Assembly: GCA_963707515.1 (NCBI GenBank)
Contig: CAVPQI010000003.1
Span: 124,001 to 188,000 of the forward strand
Direction of reading: 5' to 3'
DNA: 64,000 nucleotides
DNA from: Sva-07 sp963707515
GTDB lineage: Bacteria > Actinomycetota > Acidimicrobiia > Acidimicrobiales > Ilumatobacteraceae
Position 1 is the first letter of the stretch. Every line of letters starts with the position of its first letter. The position numbers and the translations under genes are program-made. The notes below the pieces were generated by a model. It was not told the origin of the DNA and searched no databases. It saw nothing but the letters and a program-made list of their open reading frames with translations. This document shows positions 8,376 to 15,778 of this stretch, piece after piece.

Positions 8376-9707
8376 TCACGGCGCTGTGCCGTGGGCGCGT
8401 TCGTGGGTCAACACCTCGGCTGCCCAGTTCCCGACCTTCTCCCCGGCGAGGCGCGACCTCTCGGGCCACGGCGTGTCGAGGTCGACGAGGACACCGCGAC
8501 TGACCACGGCCCGCAGCCGGTCGCGCTGCTGGAGGATGGTCACGTCCGCAGCGACGTTGCCGTCGACGACGAGCACGTCGGCGCGACGACCAGGCGCGAC
8601 GACGCCGAGCTCGTCGGTCATGCGCATGGCGATGGCGTTGTGCTTCGTCGCGCACATCACGGCCTCGACGGGACTGATCCCCAGTTCGGCGACGAACACC
8701 TCCAGCTCGCGTGCGTGCCAGTGGCCGTAGGGCGTCAACGCGAAGCCGCTCTCGGAACCGCACAGGATCGGCACGCCGGCATCGAAGGCCTTGCGCATCA
8801 TCGCCGCCGTCGCCTTGATCTCGCCCCGGAAGATCTCCTGCATGCCGGCACCGGCGCCGACCGACGCCCCGTAGTCGGCGAGGTTGGCGAGAAACGTGAA
8901 CGTCGGGCAGATCGCTGCGCGACTGGCGACGATCGCCTCGAGCCCTTCGTCGTCCATGAACGAGGCGTGGAGGATGAGGTCGACGCCGGCGAGCGCGGCA
9001 TCGCGCGTCGAGCTGGCGTTGCGGCAGTGCGCGGTGACGGGCACGCCGAGCTCGTGGGCGGTGTCACACACGGCCTTCATCTCGTCGAGCGTCCAGACCT
9101 GCAGCTCGCCCTCGTGCGTCGGGATCGAACCCGTGGCGTGGATCTTGATCCAGTCCGCGCCGCGCTTGACGTGTCGGCGGGTGGTCGTGACCATCTCGTC
9201 GCGCGTGTTGACGACGGCGGCGTAGCCGACCTCGCCGTCGTCGGGGATCAGCCGCCCGGCGGTCCCGCCGACCGACGTCAGCAGGGCCTGCACGCCGGTC
9301 TTGATGCGCGGTCCCGGGAACGCCCCGGACTCGACGACGTCGCGCACCTCCGGGCCGATGCCCATCACCGTGTCGGGATCCATCATCGACGTCACGCCGG
9401 CACGCAGCAGCTTGGGAAGGTTGAACAACGTGACCATCGCGGCCGTTGCCGTGGTGCGATGGAAGAAGAGCTCGTCGTTCGACTGCACGTCGTCGAAGGT
9501 GACGTGACAATGGGCGTCGATCAGGCCCGGCATCACGGTGCAACCGGTGGCATCGATCGTGATCGCCGCGTCCGGCACGCCGACGGTCCCGGTCGCGCCG
9601 ACGGCAACGATCTCGTCGCCGTGGACGACGACGTCGACACCGGCAACCGGGTCGGCACCCGTACCGTCGACGAGCAGACCCCCCTGGATGTGGATCGCTG
9701 TCGACAC
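8376..9707 (-). CDS. Amidohydrolase family protein (imidazolonepropionase-like)
   Basis: A 443-residue metal-dependent hydrolase from a GTG behind an AAAAGGGGG Shine-Dalgarno. Metal-site motifs in order: PGLIDAHCHV (His66 and His68), DWIKIHATG (bridging Lys), VPVTAHCRN and LILHASF (His ligands), and CGSESG where most relatives have GTDSG, so the final catalytic Asp appears as Glu or is displaced. The C-terminal LGVVAPGRRADVLVVDG is the standard family beta-sandwich return. It probably hydrolyses a cyclic amide, lactone or prolidase-type substrate. It is divergent from the SDR at 9852, with a dyad between them. Confidence 0.87.
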   Translation of the reverse strand: MSTAIHIQGGLLVDGTGADPVAGVDVVVHGDEIVAVGATGTVGVPDAAITIDATGCTVMPGLIDAHCHVTFDDVQSNDELFFHRTTATAAMVTLFNLPKLLRAGVTSMMDPDTVMGIGPEVRDVVESGAFPGPRIKTGVQALLTSVGGTAGRLIPDDGEVGYAAVVNTRDEMVTTTRRHVKRGADWIKIHATGSIPTHEGELQVWTLDEMKAVCDTAHELGVPVTAHCRNASSTRDAALAGVDLILHASFMDDEGLEAIVASRAAICPTFTFLANLADYGASVGAGAGMQEIFRGEIKATAAMMRKAFDAGVPILCGSESGFALTPYGHWHARELEVFVAELGISPVEAVMCATKHNAIAMRMTDELGVVAPGRRADVLVVDGNVAADVTILQQRDRLRAVVSRGVLVDLDTPWPERSRLAGEKVGNWAAEVLTHERAHGTAP

Positions 9708-9773
9708 CGCAGCCCCCTTTTCGGTACGTCGATTCCGGTCGGTCGAGTCGGTCCGTGAATTGGTCCGTCGATC

Positions 9774-9800
9774 TACTGACGCGGAGATGCGTCGTCAGTA
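9774..9800. promoter_or_regulatory. Inverted repeat in a divergent promoter region
   Basis: TACTGACG and its exact complement CGTCAGTA are separated by 11 bp, between the leftward amidohydrolase and the rightward SDR. It lies close to a TACTCT box that could drive the SDR. The position suggests one operator controlling both genes; no cognate regulator is adjacent. Confidence 0.4.
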
Positions 9801-9851
9801 CTCTAGCGACGCAACTCGATCGGCTCCCTGCGGCCGTGGCAGGCTGGCGCC

Positions 9852-10568
9852 GTGCACAGCTCGACCGAGCCGATCGCCCTGGTCACCGGCGGGGCCTCGG
9901 GGATCGGCGCGGCGTGCGCCGCGGTGCTCGAGCGCGAGGGATGGCGGGTCGTGCGCGCCGACGTCCAGCACTCGGCCGACGGCGACGCGGTGGTCCCGCT
10001 CGACGTCACCGACGAGTCAGCCGTCGACGAGCTTTTCGCCAACTTCGGCCCGTTCCACGGGATCGTGTGTAGCGCCGGGATCCGCACCCGCAGCATGATC
10101 GTCGACACCCCGCTCGACGAGTGGGAACGCCACCTGCGGATCAACGTGACCGGCACGTGGCTGGCGCTGCGGGCGTTCCTCCGCCACGCCAGGAGCGACC
10201 CGGCGACGCCGCGCTCGGCGGTGACGATCTCGTCGGTCAACGCCACCGTCGCCGTTCCCGGACAGGCCCACTACGTCGCCTCGAAAGGGGCGATCGCCGC
10301 GCTGACGAGAGCTGCGGCCCTCGAAGGCGCCGGCGACGGCGTGCGCGTCAACGCCATCGCGCCGGGACCGATCCGCACGCCGATGGCCGCCGAGCGGCTG
10401 ACCGACCCGGCGCAGGTCGAGTGGTTGACGGGGCGCGTCCCGCTCGGCCGTGTCGGCGAGGCGGACGAGATCGCCGAGGTCGCCGCCTTCCTCCTGTCGT
10501 CGCGATCGTCGTACATCACGGGTGAAGTGATCTACGCCGACGGTGGCTGGGCGGCCAACGCCGTCTGA
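9852..10568 (+). CDS. Short-chain dehydrogenase/reductase (SDR)
   Basis: A 238-residue classical SDR from GTG 9852. It shows TGGASGIG (cofactor loop, about residues 12-19), CSAGI in place of NNAG, catalytic Ser in VTISSVNA and the YVASK catalytic pair, then the IAPGPIRTPM and ADGG C-terminal motifs. Likely an NAD(P)-dependent oxidation or reduction of a hydroxyl or keto group. It stands alone, divergent from the amidohydrolase, and its 3' end is the last ordinary catabolic gene before the toxin-antitoxin island. Confidence 0.9.
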   Translation: MHSSTEPIALVTGGASGIGAACAAVLEREGWRVVRADVQHSADGDAVVPLDVTDESAVDELFANFGPFHGIVCSAGIRTRSMIVDTPLDEWERHLRINVTGTWLALRAFLRHARSDPATPRSAVTISSVNATVAVPGQAHYVASKGAIAALTRAAALEGAGDGVRVNAIAPGPIRTPMAAERLTDPAQVEWLTGRVPLGRVGEADEIAEVAAFLLSSRSSYITGEVIYADGGWAANAV

Positions 10569-10623
10569 CCCCCGGCCGGGAATCGGCGGCCTTGTCCGAG
10601 GGTCGGCGAGATCGCACATAGGG

Positions 10624-10824
10624 TTGCAGCGCGACGCCTTCGACTCCTGGGGGCCAGCGGTCTACCTGTTCGAACCGAACGACGACCTCGTGCCGGTCCG
10701 CCAGATTGAGGTCTACGACGGCGGCCGACGGCTGCTCTACGACGCCGACCACGGCCACGATGGGGCACGTCGGGTGTTGGGCAGCGGGAACTGGCCGACG
10801 AGCACGAACGTCCAAGCCGTATGA
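10624..10824 (+). CDS. Small DUF6881-like ORF (TTG start, possibly N-terminally decayed)
   Basis: A 66-residue ORF from TTG with AVYLFEPNDDLVPVRQIEVY followed by DGGRRLLYDADHGHD. The spacing of WGPAVYL, the acidic turn, VRQIEVYDGGR and the Asp-rich end recalls the small DUF6881-type domain found in many actinobacteria, but the normal N-terminus is not seen. The TGA overlaps the ATG of the following lipoprotein (ATGA), so the two look like an operon. First ORF of the accessory island. Function unknown; it could be a remnant. Confidence 0.4.
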   Translation: MQRDAFDSWGPAVYLFEPNDDLVPVRQIEVYDGGRRLLYDADHGHDGARRVLGSGNWPTSTNVQAV

Positions 10825-11179
10825 GCGGTCTCCTCGGAATCAGCATCGTCGTCGCATTTGGGATCGCATTCACTGGTTGCGGCGACTCCAGTTCCAGCAA
10901 CGGGACTGAGGCGACCACGGCTCCCGAGTCGACCGCGCTGGCAGCGGCGGGGCCATCGAGGCGGGCACTCGATGGGACCCGCAGACCAGCGAAGTGGTCC
11001 TGCCCAGCGGAAACCGCCTAGCTCCCGGCGACGAAGTTGAGGCGGGCGGCGGGTACCACTCGATCGGTGACCTCGCGGCGTTCGTCATCGACGTTGCTGC
11101 GATCGACAAAGTGCGCGACTGCTCGGACCGGACCAACGCCCGCACCACGTTCGTCATCCAGCACCCCGTCGACGCGTGA
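10821..11179 (+). pseudogene. Lipoprotein gene with a -1 frameshift
   Basis: The first frame gives a lipoprotein signal peptide ending in the lipobox FTGC (Cys20) and a Ser/Thr/Ala-rich linker (GDSSSSNGTEATTAPEST). About 40 residues in, the coding signal moves to another frame reading GGAIEAGTRWDPQTSEVV, then PGDEVEAGGGYHSIGDLAAF and FVIQHPVDA before its TGA. One missing base near 10935-10950 explains both halves. The product would be an exported lipid-anchored protein of about 118 residues. No known domain was recognised. Real inactivation or a consensus error. Confidence 0.5.
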
Positions 11180-11214
11180 CAGCGATGCGCGTGCTGAAGC
11201 ACGCGTGTCGGCCC

Positions 11215-11235
11215 CGAGCCGGCGTTCGGGGGCGG
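11215..11235. repeat. Island hairpin repeat, copy 1
   Basis: GCCGGCGTTCGGGGGC matches copies 2-6 (core CCCGGCG[A/T]TCGGGG). It sits just beyond the stop of the leftward vapC. Confidence 0.5.
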
Positions 11236-11241
11236 TCGCAG

Positions 11242-11646
11242 CTACCGATGAAGTGTCAGTCCAGGCGTTTCCTCGAACACGGCGTCATCGGCGAGCAGCG
11301 ATGCCCCGATGTGGATCGCGGAGGCCGCGATCCAAAGGTCGTTGGCGTGGCTTCGGTCATGCAAGGGATGACCTGCGAGCCGGCATTCGTAGCGGAGGGT
11401 GGCCGCGGTGCTCAGCAATGCGTCGCTGACCGGGATGACCGTGGTCGCTTCGATCGACTGCTCGAGCCGATCGCGTCGCGGCGCACCCCAGTGAGCGACG
11501 AGCGCCCCGTCTCGGAGTTCGCTGACGGTGACCGCGGCGAGGAAGATCTGGTTGCCGGCCATCCGCGCGACGTGGGCCTCAAGTCGAACGCGTCGACGAC
11601 GGCTCAGCGAAGCGCTGAAGATCCCCGTGTCGACGACGAGTCTCAC
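11242..11646 (-). CDS. vapC: PIN-domain toxin (VapC family)
   Basis: A 134-residue PIN-domain ribonuclease. Catalytic acids appear in order: VVDTGIFSA (first Asp), VSELRDGA (Glu), HANDLWIAASA (Asp) and LLADDAVF (last acids). PIN toxins cut tRNA, rRNA or mRNA and are blocked by the cognate antitoxin. The GTG start overlaps the antitoxin stop (GTGA), the normal layout of a VapBC operon. Length is typical. First of four PIN modules in the island. Confidence 0.85.
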   Translation of the reverse strand: MRLVVDTGIFSASLSRRRRVRLEAHVARMAGNQIFLAAVTVSELRDGALVAHWGAPRRDRLEQSIEATTVIPVSDALLSTAATLRYECRLAGHPLHDRSHANDLWIAASAIHIGASLLADDAVFEETPGLTLHR

Positions 11647-11867
11647 GCGTCGATCGCAGCGGCGAACGCGTCGTCTTCGTCGTCGGCGAGATCGTCGATG
11701 AGCAACGAGTCCAGCGACGTCACCACGGGCGCGGACGACAGCTGATCCTCGGTCAGGTCCGCTGGCAACTGTGAGGTGCCTCGGGCGTTGCCGTCCCGAC
11801 GATGTACTGCGTCGCCCGTCTCACGGATCGGTCGGTGCAGAACGTTGTGGTGTTCGTCGTTGTGCAC
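11643..11867 (-). CDS. Putative VapB-type antitoxin (start uncertain)
   Basis: Up to 74 residues. The acidic C-terminus (SLDSLLIDDLADDEDDAF plus AAAIDA) is the kind that binds into a PIN toxin, and the stop overlaps the toxin start by four bases. The first 40 residues have no recognisable DNA-binding motif and overlap the divergent PH-domain gene. The antitoxin may therefore be 5'-truncated or re-started. No better in-frame start is available. Confidence 0.5.
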   Translation of the reverse strand: MHNDEHHNVLHRPIRETGDAVHRRDGNARGTSQLPADLTEDQLSSAPVVTSLDSLLIDDLADDEDDAFAAAIDA

Positions 11868-12336
11868 CTGCTCGTCACGCTGGTCGGTCTGATGCTGCTG
11901 AATGTGGTTCTTCTGCTCGGATGCGCAGCGATCGGAGCCGCCAACGATTGGGTGCTACCAGTGTCGTCAGCACTTGCAGTCGCCTGGGCGGTCGTGGTCA
12001 CCGCTCGGGCGATCGGCGTGCGCATGACCGTCGACCACGGTGCTGGGGTACTCGAACTACGCAACCTGTTCTCGACGAACAGTGTGGAGCTGCGCCGCAT
12101 CTCGGGGTTGCGTGTTGTCTATGTCGAGGTCGCCCCATGGCTCACGGTTCGTCGCCGTCGCCGGCTGTCAATTCCGATGATCGAGTTGAGCGTCTGCGAC
12201 GACGGCTGGGTCCGTATCGATTCAACCGCCCGCACAACGAGGAAGGGGCGTCGGGCGTGCGCTCGACTTCCTCGATGACGCAGGGGTCGAAGTTGGTCGA
12301 CGGTGTGACCGTCTCCCGTACCTCAGCGACCTGTAG
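11802..12336 (+). pseudogene. Two-TM membrane protein with PH-like domain, +1 frameshift near the C-terminus
   Basis: The main frame runs from ATG 11802 through two hydrophobic helices (VVVFVVVHLLVTLVGLMLLN and WVLPVSSALAVAWAVVVTA) into a bacterial PH-like segment (GAGVLELRNLFSTNSVELRR) and stops at 12278. Removing one G from the GGG at 12253-12255 lets the frame continue as RRALDFLDDAGVEVGRRCDR to a TAG at 12334-12336, a plausible natural end. The protein would be about 177 residues and membrane-anchored. Function unknown; either decay or a homopolymer error. Confidence 0.5.
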
Positions 12337-12406
12337 CGAATGGACCCCCCCGTTCGCAGGTGCCCGAATCCACGCGGGCAGCCACGACCTGCCGAACGAC
12401 GGCACG

Positions 12407-12433
12407 TCACGCTCCCGGCGTTCGGGGGCAGTT
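12407..12433. repeat. Island hairpin repeat, copy 2
   Basis: CTCCCGGCGTTCGGGG core with a CCCG/CGGG stem. Almost identical to copy 3 at the other end of the higBA module, so the two copies bracket that module. Confidence 0.6.
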
Positions 12434-12465
12434 GGATTCACGTCGCGGATGACAACGAACCGCGC

Positions 12466-12501
12466 ATAACGCTTGTCGTTCATAACGAGGTCCGTTATCT
12501 T
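12466..12501 (+). promoter_or_regulatory. higBA promoter with operator dyads
   Basis: TTGTCG (12473-12478) and TATCTT (12496-12501) are spaced by 17 bp, a near-ideal sigma70-type promoter. The expected transcription start falls on the GTG of higB, so the mRNA is leaderless. TAACG-AGGTC-CGTTA and AACG-n-CGTT dyads overlap the promoter and are the likely HigA autorepression sites. Confidence 0.65.
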
Positions 12502-12507
12502 GGCCTG

Positions 12508-12789
12508 GTGCTGCAGTCGTTCGGCGACAAGGACACCGAACGAGTGTGGCAACGACAACGATCGAAGCGCCTCGACCCGACGACCCAGCGCGCAGCCCTC
12601 CGCAAGCTGCTCATCCTCGACGCCGCCGACCAGATCACCGATCTGCGCATTCCGCCCGGCAACCGTCTCGAGAAGCTCAAAGGCGACCGCGCCAACAGCT
12701 ACAGCATCCGCATCAACGACCAGTGGCGCATCTGCTTCCGGTGGACAACCGCCGGACCCGAAGACGTCGAGATCGTGGACTACCACTGA
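12508..12789 (+). CDS. higB: HigB-type toxin (RelE superfamily)
   Basis: A 93-residue basic protein matching plasmid-maintenance killer/HigB toxins: RLDPTTQRAALRKLLILDAA, then LRIPPGNRLEKLKGDRA and a C-terminal YSIRINDQWRICFRW. HigB binds ribosomes and cleaves mRNA within codons. The GTG at 12508 was chosen because a perfect promoter places the RNA 5' end on it and homology begins there. The toxin precedes its antitoxin, the order typical of higBA. Confidence 0.9.
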   Translation: MLQSFGDKDTERVWQRQRSKRLDPTTQRAALRKLLILDAADQITDLRIPPGNRLEKLKGDRANSYSIRINDQWRICFRWTTAGPEDVEIVDYH

Positions 12790-12800
12790 AGGAAGACGAC

Positions 12801-13097
12801 ATGACCACCACCATGGAGCCCATCCATCCCGGCGAGGTCTTGATGTTCGAGTACCTCGAGCCGCTCGGCATCGCACAGCATCGCCTCGCCGTGGCGATCG
12901 GTGTGCCGCCGCGACGGATCAACGAGATCGTGCACGGCAAGCGTGGCATCACGGCGGACACGGCGCTGCGACTCGCCCGGTACTTCGGCACCAGCGAACG
13001 GTTCTGGATCAACCTCCAGAGCCGCTACGAACTCGAAGTCGAACGAGACCGCCTCGCCGAAACACTCGAACAGATCGAACCGCTCGCCATCGCATAG
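12801..13097 (+). CDS. higA: HigA-type antitoxin (XRE HTH)
   Basis: A 98-residue antitoxin following the toxin by 11 nt, with a GAAGGAAG Shine-Dalgarno. The family signature IHPGEVL opens the protein; the HTH is AQHRLAVAIGVPPRRINEIV followed by HGKRGITADTALRLARYF and the diagnostic FWINLQ. It neutralises HigB and should repress the operon through the dyads over the promoter. The acidic C-terminus (LEVERDRLAETLEQIE) is usual. Confidence 0.92.
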   Translation: MTTTMEPIHPGEVLMFEYLEPLGIAQHRLAVAIGVPPRRINEIVHGKRGITADTALRLARYFGTSERFWINLQSRYELEVERDRLAETLEQIEPLAIA

Positions 13098-13109
13098 ACC
13101 AAGCTGATG

Positions 13110-13136
13110 TCACGATCCCCGGCGTTCCGGGGGCAG
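13110..13136. repeat. Island hairpin repeat, copy 3
   Basis: The core CCCCGGCGTTCCGGGG is a perfect 6-bp stem with a CGTT loop. Compared with copy 2 it has one extra C on each side of the loop, a symmetric change that keeps the hairpin. It lies 13 bp after higA. Confidence 0.65.
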
Positions 13137-13165
13137 TCCAGGCGAGGCCGTCTCGGTCAGGTCGG

Positions 13166-13300
13166 TCAACGCAGGATCAGAATGACGACGGCGACCAGAA
13201 CGGCCACGACCGCCGTCTGGAACAGCGTGCGCAGTCGACGCGAGCCGAACCACCGAAGGACCGGGCCCGGTGGCCGGAACGGCGACTCGTTGTTGAACAC
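13166..13300 (-). CDS. Small membrane protein, 44 residues (start uncertain)
   Basis: From GTG 13300: a Pro-rich start (VFNNESPFRPPGPVLRWFG), a basic stretch (SRRLRTLFQ) and one C-terminal helix (TAVVAVLVAVVILILR). The topology suggests a positive-inside N-terminus. Codons upstream (ALALSSNAGS) look coding too but reach a TGA without an ATG; one base change in frame would join them to the ATG at about 13334. Divergent from the vapBC operon on its right. Unknown function; possibly a remnant. Confidence 0.35.
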   Translation of the reverse strand: MFNNESPFRPPGPVLRWFGSRRLRTLFQTAVVAVLVAVVILILR

Positions 13301-13360
13301 GGAACCGGCGTTCGAGGACAGGGCGAGGGCGCCATGGTCGCCTCATCTACCGGACGCATG

Positions 13361-13366
13361 CATAAT
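13361..13366 (+). promoter_or_regulatory. vapBC -10 box, leaderless, inside an ATGCAT dyad
   Basis: CATAAT is followed after exactly 6 nt by the ATG of vapB. It sits within ATGCATAATGCAT, two palindromic ATGCAT half-sites around one A, a likely autoregulatory operator. Confidence 0.55.
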
Positions 13367-13372
13367 GCATGT

Positions 13373-13603
13373 ATGCCGAACGTGCAGGTTCGAGATGTCC
13401 CACCCGACGTCCACGAAGCGTTGATGCGACGCGCCGAGTCAGCGGGGCAGTCGTTGCAGCAGTTCCTTGCCGGGCAGCTCGCGGCGATCGCCGCGACCCC
13501 AACGATCGACGAGATCCTCGAACGCATCGAGCAACGGCCCAAGGGACGGCTGTCCGCGACCGACGCGATCGATGCAATCGATTCCGAGCGTGCTCGTCGT
13601 TGA
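13373..13603 (+). CDS. vapB: RHH antitoxin (VapB/FitA-like)
   Basis: A 76-residue ribbon-helix-helix antitoxin: the strand MPNVQVRDVPPDVHEALMRR, then AESAGQSLQQFLAGQL forms the DNA-binding dimer, and the tail IDEILERIEQR with SERARR should wrap the toxin. FitA-type proteins share the VQVRDVP start. The gene is leaderless and its end overlaps the start of vapC, so the two are co-translated. Confidence 0.85.
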   Translation: MPNVQVRDVPPDVHEALMRRAESAGQSLQQFLAGQLAAIAATPTIDEILERIEQRPKGRLSATDAIDAIDSERARR

Positions 13604-13979
13604 CGCATCGGTGCTCGCCCCGGTCGTCGCTGACGACGGGGAGGACGGGCAGCGCTTCCGGACCCGCCTGGCCCACGAGACCGTGGTCGGGCCCGATCTG
13701 CTGCGACTCGAGGTCACGTCGGTGCTCCGGCGCCACCTACACGCCGGGCAGCTGACCCTCGACCAAGCGTCAGCTGCGTTGGCGGATCTCGCAGAAATTC
13801 CAGTCCGCGTCTTCCCATCGGCGCCTTTACTCGCTCGAGTCTGGGGCCTGCGAGACAACCTCTCTCCGTACGACGCCTGTTACGTCGCGCTGGCCGAAGC
13901 GCTCGATGCAACGTTGCTCACCGCAGACATTCGACTCGCGAACGCCCCGCAAATCCAGTGCCGCGTCGAGGCGATCTGA
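13572..13979 (+). CDS. vapC: PIN-domain toxin (VapC family)
   Basis: A 135-residue PIN RNase with VLVVDASVLAPVVADD (first Asp), LLRLEVTSVLRRHL (Glu), LSPYDACYVALAEALDA (Asp) and LLTADIRLA (last Asp). The ATG at 13572 overlaps the end of vapB; an in-frame GTG at 13590, directly before the conserved VVDAS, is an alternative. Paired with the RHH antitoxin as a complete module. Confidence 0.88.
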   Translation: MQSIPSVLVVDASVLAPVVADDGEDGQRFRTRLAHETVVGPDLLRLEVTSVLRRHLHAGQLTLDQASAALADLAEIPVRVFPSAPLLARVWGLRDNLSPYDACYVALAEALDATLLTADIRLANAPQIQCRVEAI

Positions 13980-14003
13980 CCCGCTCCCGGCGATCGGGGC
14001 ATG
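13980..14003. repeat. Island hairpin repeat, copy 4
   Basis: CTCCCGGCGATCGGGG directly follows the stop of vapC at 13979. Same core as copies 5 and 6, with AT in place of TT in the loop. Confidence 0.6.
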
Positions 14004-14008
14004 CAGGT

Positions 14009-14422
14009 TCAGACTTGTTGGATTGACACGGTCATCTTCAAGGCCTTCGCCGTGGGCCACTTCCGATCGGTGGTGATGAGGCGGTCGGCAGCGGACTGCT
14101 CGGCGGTGGCCAAGACCAAGGCGTCTGGCAGCTTCAGCGTGCGGTGCCGGGCACGCAAACGTGCCGCTCGCACGGCGATGTCCGCGTCGAGTTCGACGAC
14201 CGATACGGGAAGACGCTCGAGGAGCGCTCTCACGACCTCGACCGCCTTTGGCCCTCGCCGCGCTGGGCCGACGAGACACTCCGCCAGCGCCGATGCGGCA
14301 ATCGAGAGCCTGTCGGCGTTGTCGAGTGCATCGGAGATCGCCGATCGTGCGGCGTCGTGGTGGGCGTCGTCGGCATCGAGGAAGGCGATGATCACCCCGG
14401 CGTCGAGGTGGGTCAGTCCCAT
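14009..14422 (-). CDS. vapC: PIN-domain toxin (VapC family)
   Basis: A 137-residue PIN protein: HLDAGVIIAFLDADDAHHDA (first Asp), SALAECLVGPAR (Glu), KLPDALVLATAEQSAADRLI (Asp) and TTDRKW (last Asp). The start overlaps the AbrB-type antitoxin by 10 bases. The AbrB pairing separates this module from the others in the island, so the modules were probably acquired independently rather than by local duplication. Confidence 0.88.
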   Translation of the reverse strand: MGLTHLDAGVIIAFLDADDAHHDAARSAISDALDNADRLSIAASALAECLVGPARRGPKAVEVVRALLERLPVSVVELDADIAVRAARLRARHRTLKLPDALVLATAEQSAADRLITTDRKWPTAKALKMTVSIQQV

Positions 14423-14658
14423 TCGGAACGGAGCTCGTCCAGTTCGTCAGGGCGGTAGGTTCCGGTGAGTGCGCCGGCGAACTCGGCGATGACGTCGTGT
14501 TCGCGTTCCAGGATCACGCGTCCGGCGCCGTCGGCGTGAGCCACGACGCGGTCGCCGGCTTCGAGTCCAGCGCTGCGGAGTGCTTCGGCCGGAATCGTGA
14601 TCTGGTTCTTGGAGCTGATCCGGGATGCACCTCGTCGTCGTTCCTTTACCTTGGTCAT
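14413..14658 (-). CDS. vapB: AbrB/SpoVT-domain antitoxin (VapB type)
   Basis: An 81-residue swapped-hairpin AbrB antitoxin: ASRISSKNQITIPAEALRSA, then GLEAGDRVVAHADGAGRVIL, then a toxin-binding tail FAGALTGTYRPDELDELRSE. The ATG at 14658 was chosen because a TACCCT box lies 7 nt upstream (leaderless) and because homology starts there. It represses its own operon in known systems. Confidence 0.88.
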   Translation of the reverse strand: MTKVKERRRGASRISSKNQITIPAEALRSAGLEAGDRVVAHADGAGRVILEREHDVIAEFAGALTGTYRPDELDELRSEWD

Positions 14659-14709
14659 GAATGTAAGGGTAGAACGCCGAGCGACTTCCGGCAAGCGGCC
14701 TGCGCACGC

Positions 14710-14736
14710 GTCACCGTCCCGGCGATCGGGGACACC
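14710..14736. repeat. Island hairpin repeat, copy 5
   Basis: CGTCCCGGCGATCGGGG, upstream of the AbrB antitoxin gene and 18 bp before palindromic repeat A. Confidence 0.6.
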
Positions 14737-14753
14737 GGTCCTTGCGCTGCGCT

Positions 14754-14790
14754 ATGAGCGAACGGACCGAGGGATGGGCGTTTCGCTCAT
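14754..14790. repeat. Palindromic ~38-bp repeat, copy A
   Basis: Left arm ATGAGCGAACGG, right arm CGTTTCGCTCAT, central GACCGAGGGATGGG-like spacer. Same element as copies B and C about 1.1 kb away. The 213 bp that follow, to 15003, show no gene or motif that I can support. Confidence 0.6.
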
Positions 14791-15003
14791 CGCCGTCGCT
14801 TGAGACGCCACCGATGAGAGGCAACCCCACCACGCCGTGCGTCGTCGAACTGGGCTCACAAGTCGGCGAGCGAGAGATCCTTGGGGCAACTCCCTCCGAA
14901 CTCTGGCAAGGCTGACGGCTCGACGCGTGTCACGCACCCTGCGGGCGGGGGCAGTCTCGGTGAAGGGTTGGGCTGGTCGGCTCGCGGCGTGGGCCGTGAA
15001 TGG

Positions 15004-15429
15004 TCACCTGGCAATCAGCGGGTTGGCCACATGGAGGCCGCGTCGACCGGCAGCGGCGCAGAGCTCCGCATCGGCGCTGCTGAAGATGGTCGCTCTGACG
15101 AACAGCGCGGCAGCGAGGTGCACAGCGTCATAGCCCCGAAGTCCCTCAGCCCCGGCGAGATCGGCCGCGACTCCGATCAGCTCCATCGTCGGTTCCACGA
15201 GGTGGAGATCCGCGACCAGCGCGTCGAGTTCGTCGGCGGCCGCTGACTGTTGTACGGCGGTGATTCGTCGACCACGCCGTGCTGCAGCGAGCGCGGCTTT
15301 CGCCTCGACGGCGACGAGCGTCACCGATGCAACCGTGTCCGCCGACGTCCAGATCGTGCCGGCGCGATCGGAGCCGTCCTCATCGATGACGAGCTTCAGC
15401 AACGTCGAGGTATCGACGTAGGTGATCAT
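15004..15429 (-). CDS. vapC: PIN-domain toxin (VapC family)
   Basis: A 141-residue PIN RNase beginning MITYVDTSTLLKLVIDEDGS, then VEAKAALAAARRGR (Glu), GLRGYDAVHLAAAL (the DAVHLA pattern) and FSSADAELCAAAGRRGL (terminal acids). It follows a Phd/YefM antitoxin gene by 13 nt in the same direction. Length and motifs are normal, so it is probably functional. Confidence 0.9.
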   Translation of the reverse strand: MITYVDTSTLLKLVIDEDGSDRAGTIWTSADTVASVTLVAVEAKAALAAARRGRRITAVQQSAAADELDALVADLHLVEPTMELIGVAADLAGAEGLRGYDAVHLAAALFVRATIFSSADAELCAAAGRRGLHVANPLIAR

Positions 15430-15442
15430 TCCGCGAATGTGC

Positions 15443-15724
15443 TCAGCGTCGTTGGTCGGCCACGAGGTCGCTCACCGGAGCCTTCGTCTTGATTCGGCGA
15501 TCGGGTACGTGGCGCCCGTCGCTGGCTGGCGCACGAACCAGACCTGCCGCTACCAGGTCGGCCAGGCGATCTGCAGACGCGTCGACTGCAGACAGTCGCG
15601 CAACCGGCCGTCCTCGATCCGTCACGATCACCTCCTCGCCAGCACGCACACGTTCGATGTACCTACTGAGCCCGTTCTTGAGCTCCCGGATGCCAACCTC
15701 GGCCCGAACAGTAGCTACATCCAT
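15443..15724 (-). CDS. Phd/YefM-family antitoxin
   Basis: A 93-residue antitoxin: VGIRELKNGLSRYIERVRAG, then EEVIVTDRGRPVARL is the classic Phd/YefM DNA-binding fold, followed by a disordered toxin-binding tail. The ATG at 15724 lies 6 nt after a TACAAT box, so it is leaderless; the longer open frame upstream would translate the repeat region and is rejected. It pairs with the PIN toxin downstream. Confidence 0.9.
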   Translation of the reverse strand: MDVATVRAEVGIRELKNGLSRYIERVRAGEEVIVTDRGRPVARLSAVDASADRLADLVAAGLVRAPASDGRHVPDRRIKTKAPVSDLVADQRR

Positions 15725-15778
15725 CCCGACATTGTAGCCACAATGCCATCGGCCTCGGCATGCGCCCGCAAGGGTGCC

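Noticed and set aside
10660..10680. tRNA T-arm-like GTTCGAACC
   Set aside because: No acceptor stem or anticodon arm around it, and the bases lie within a coding frame.
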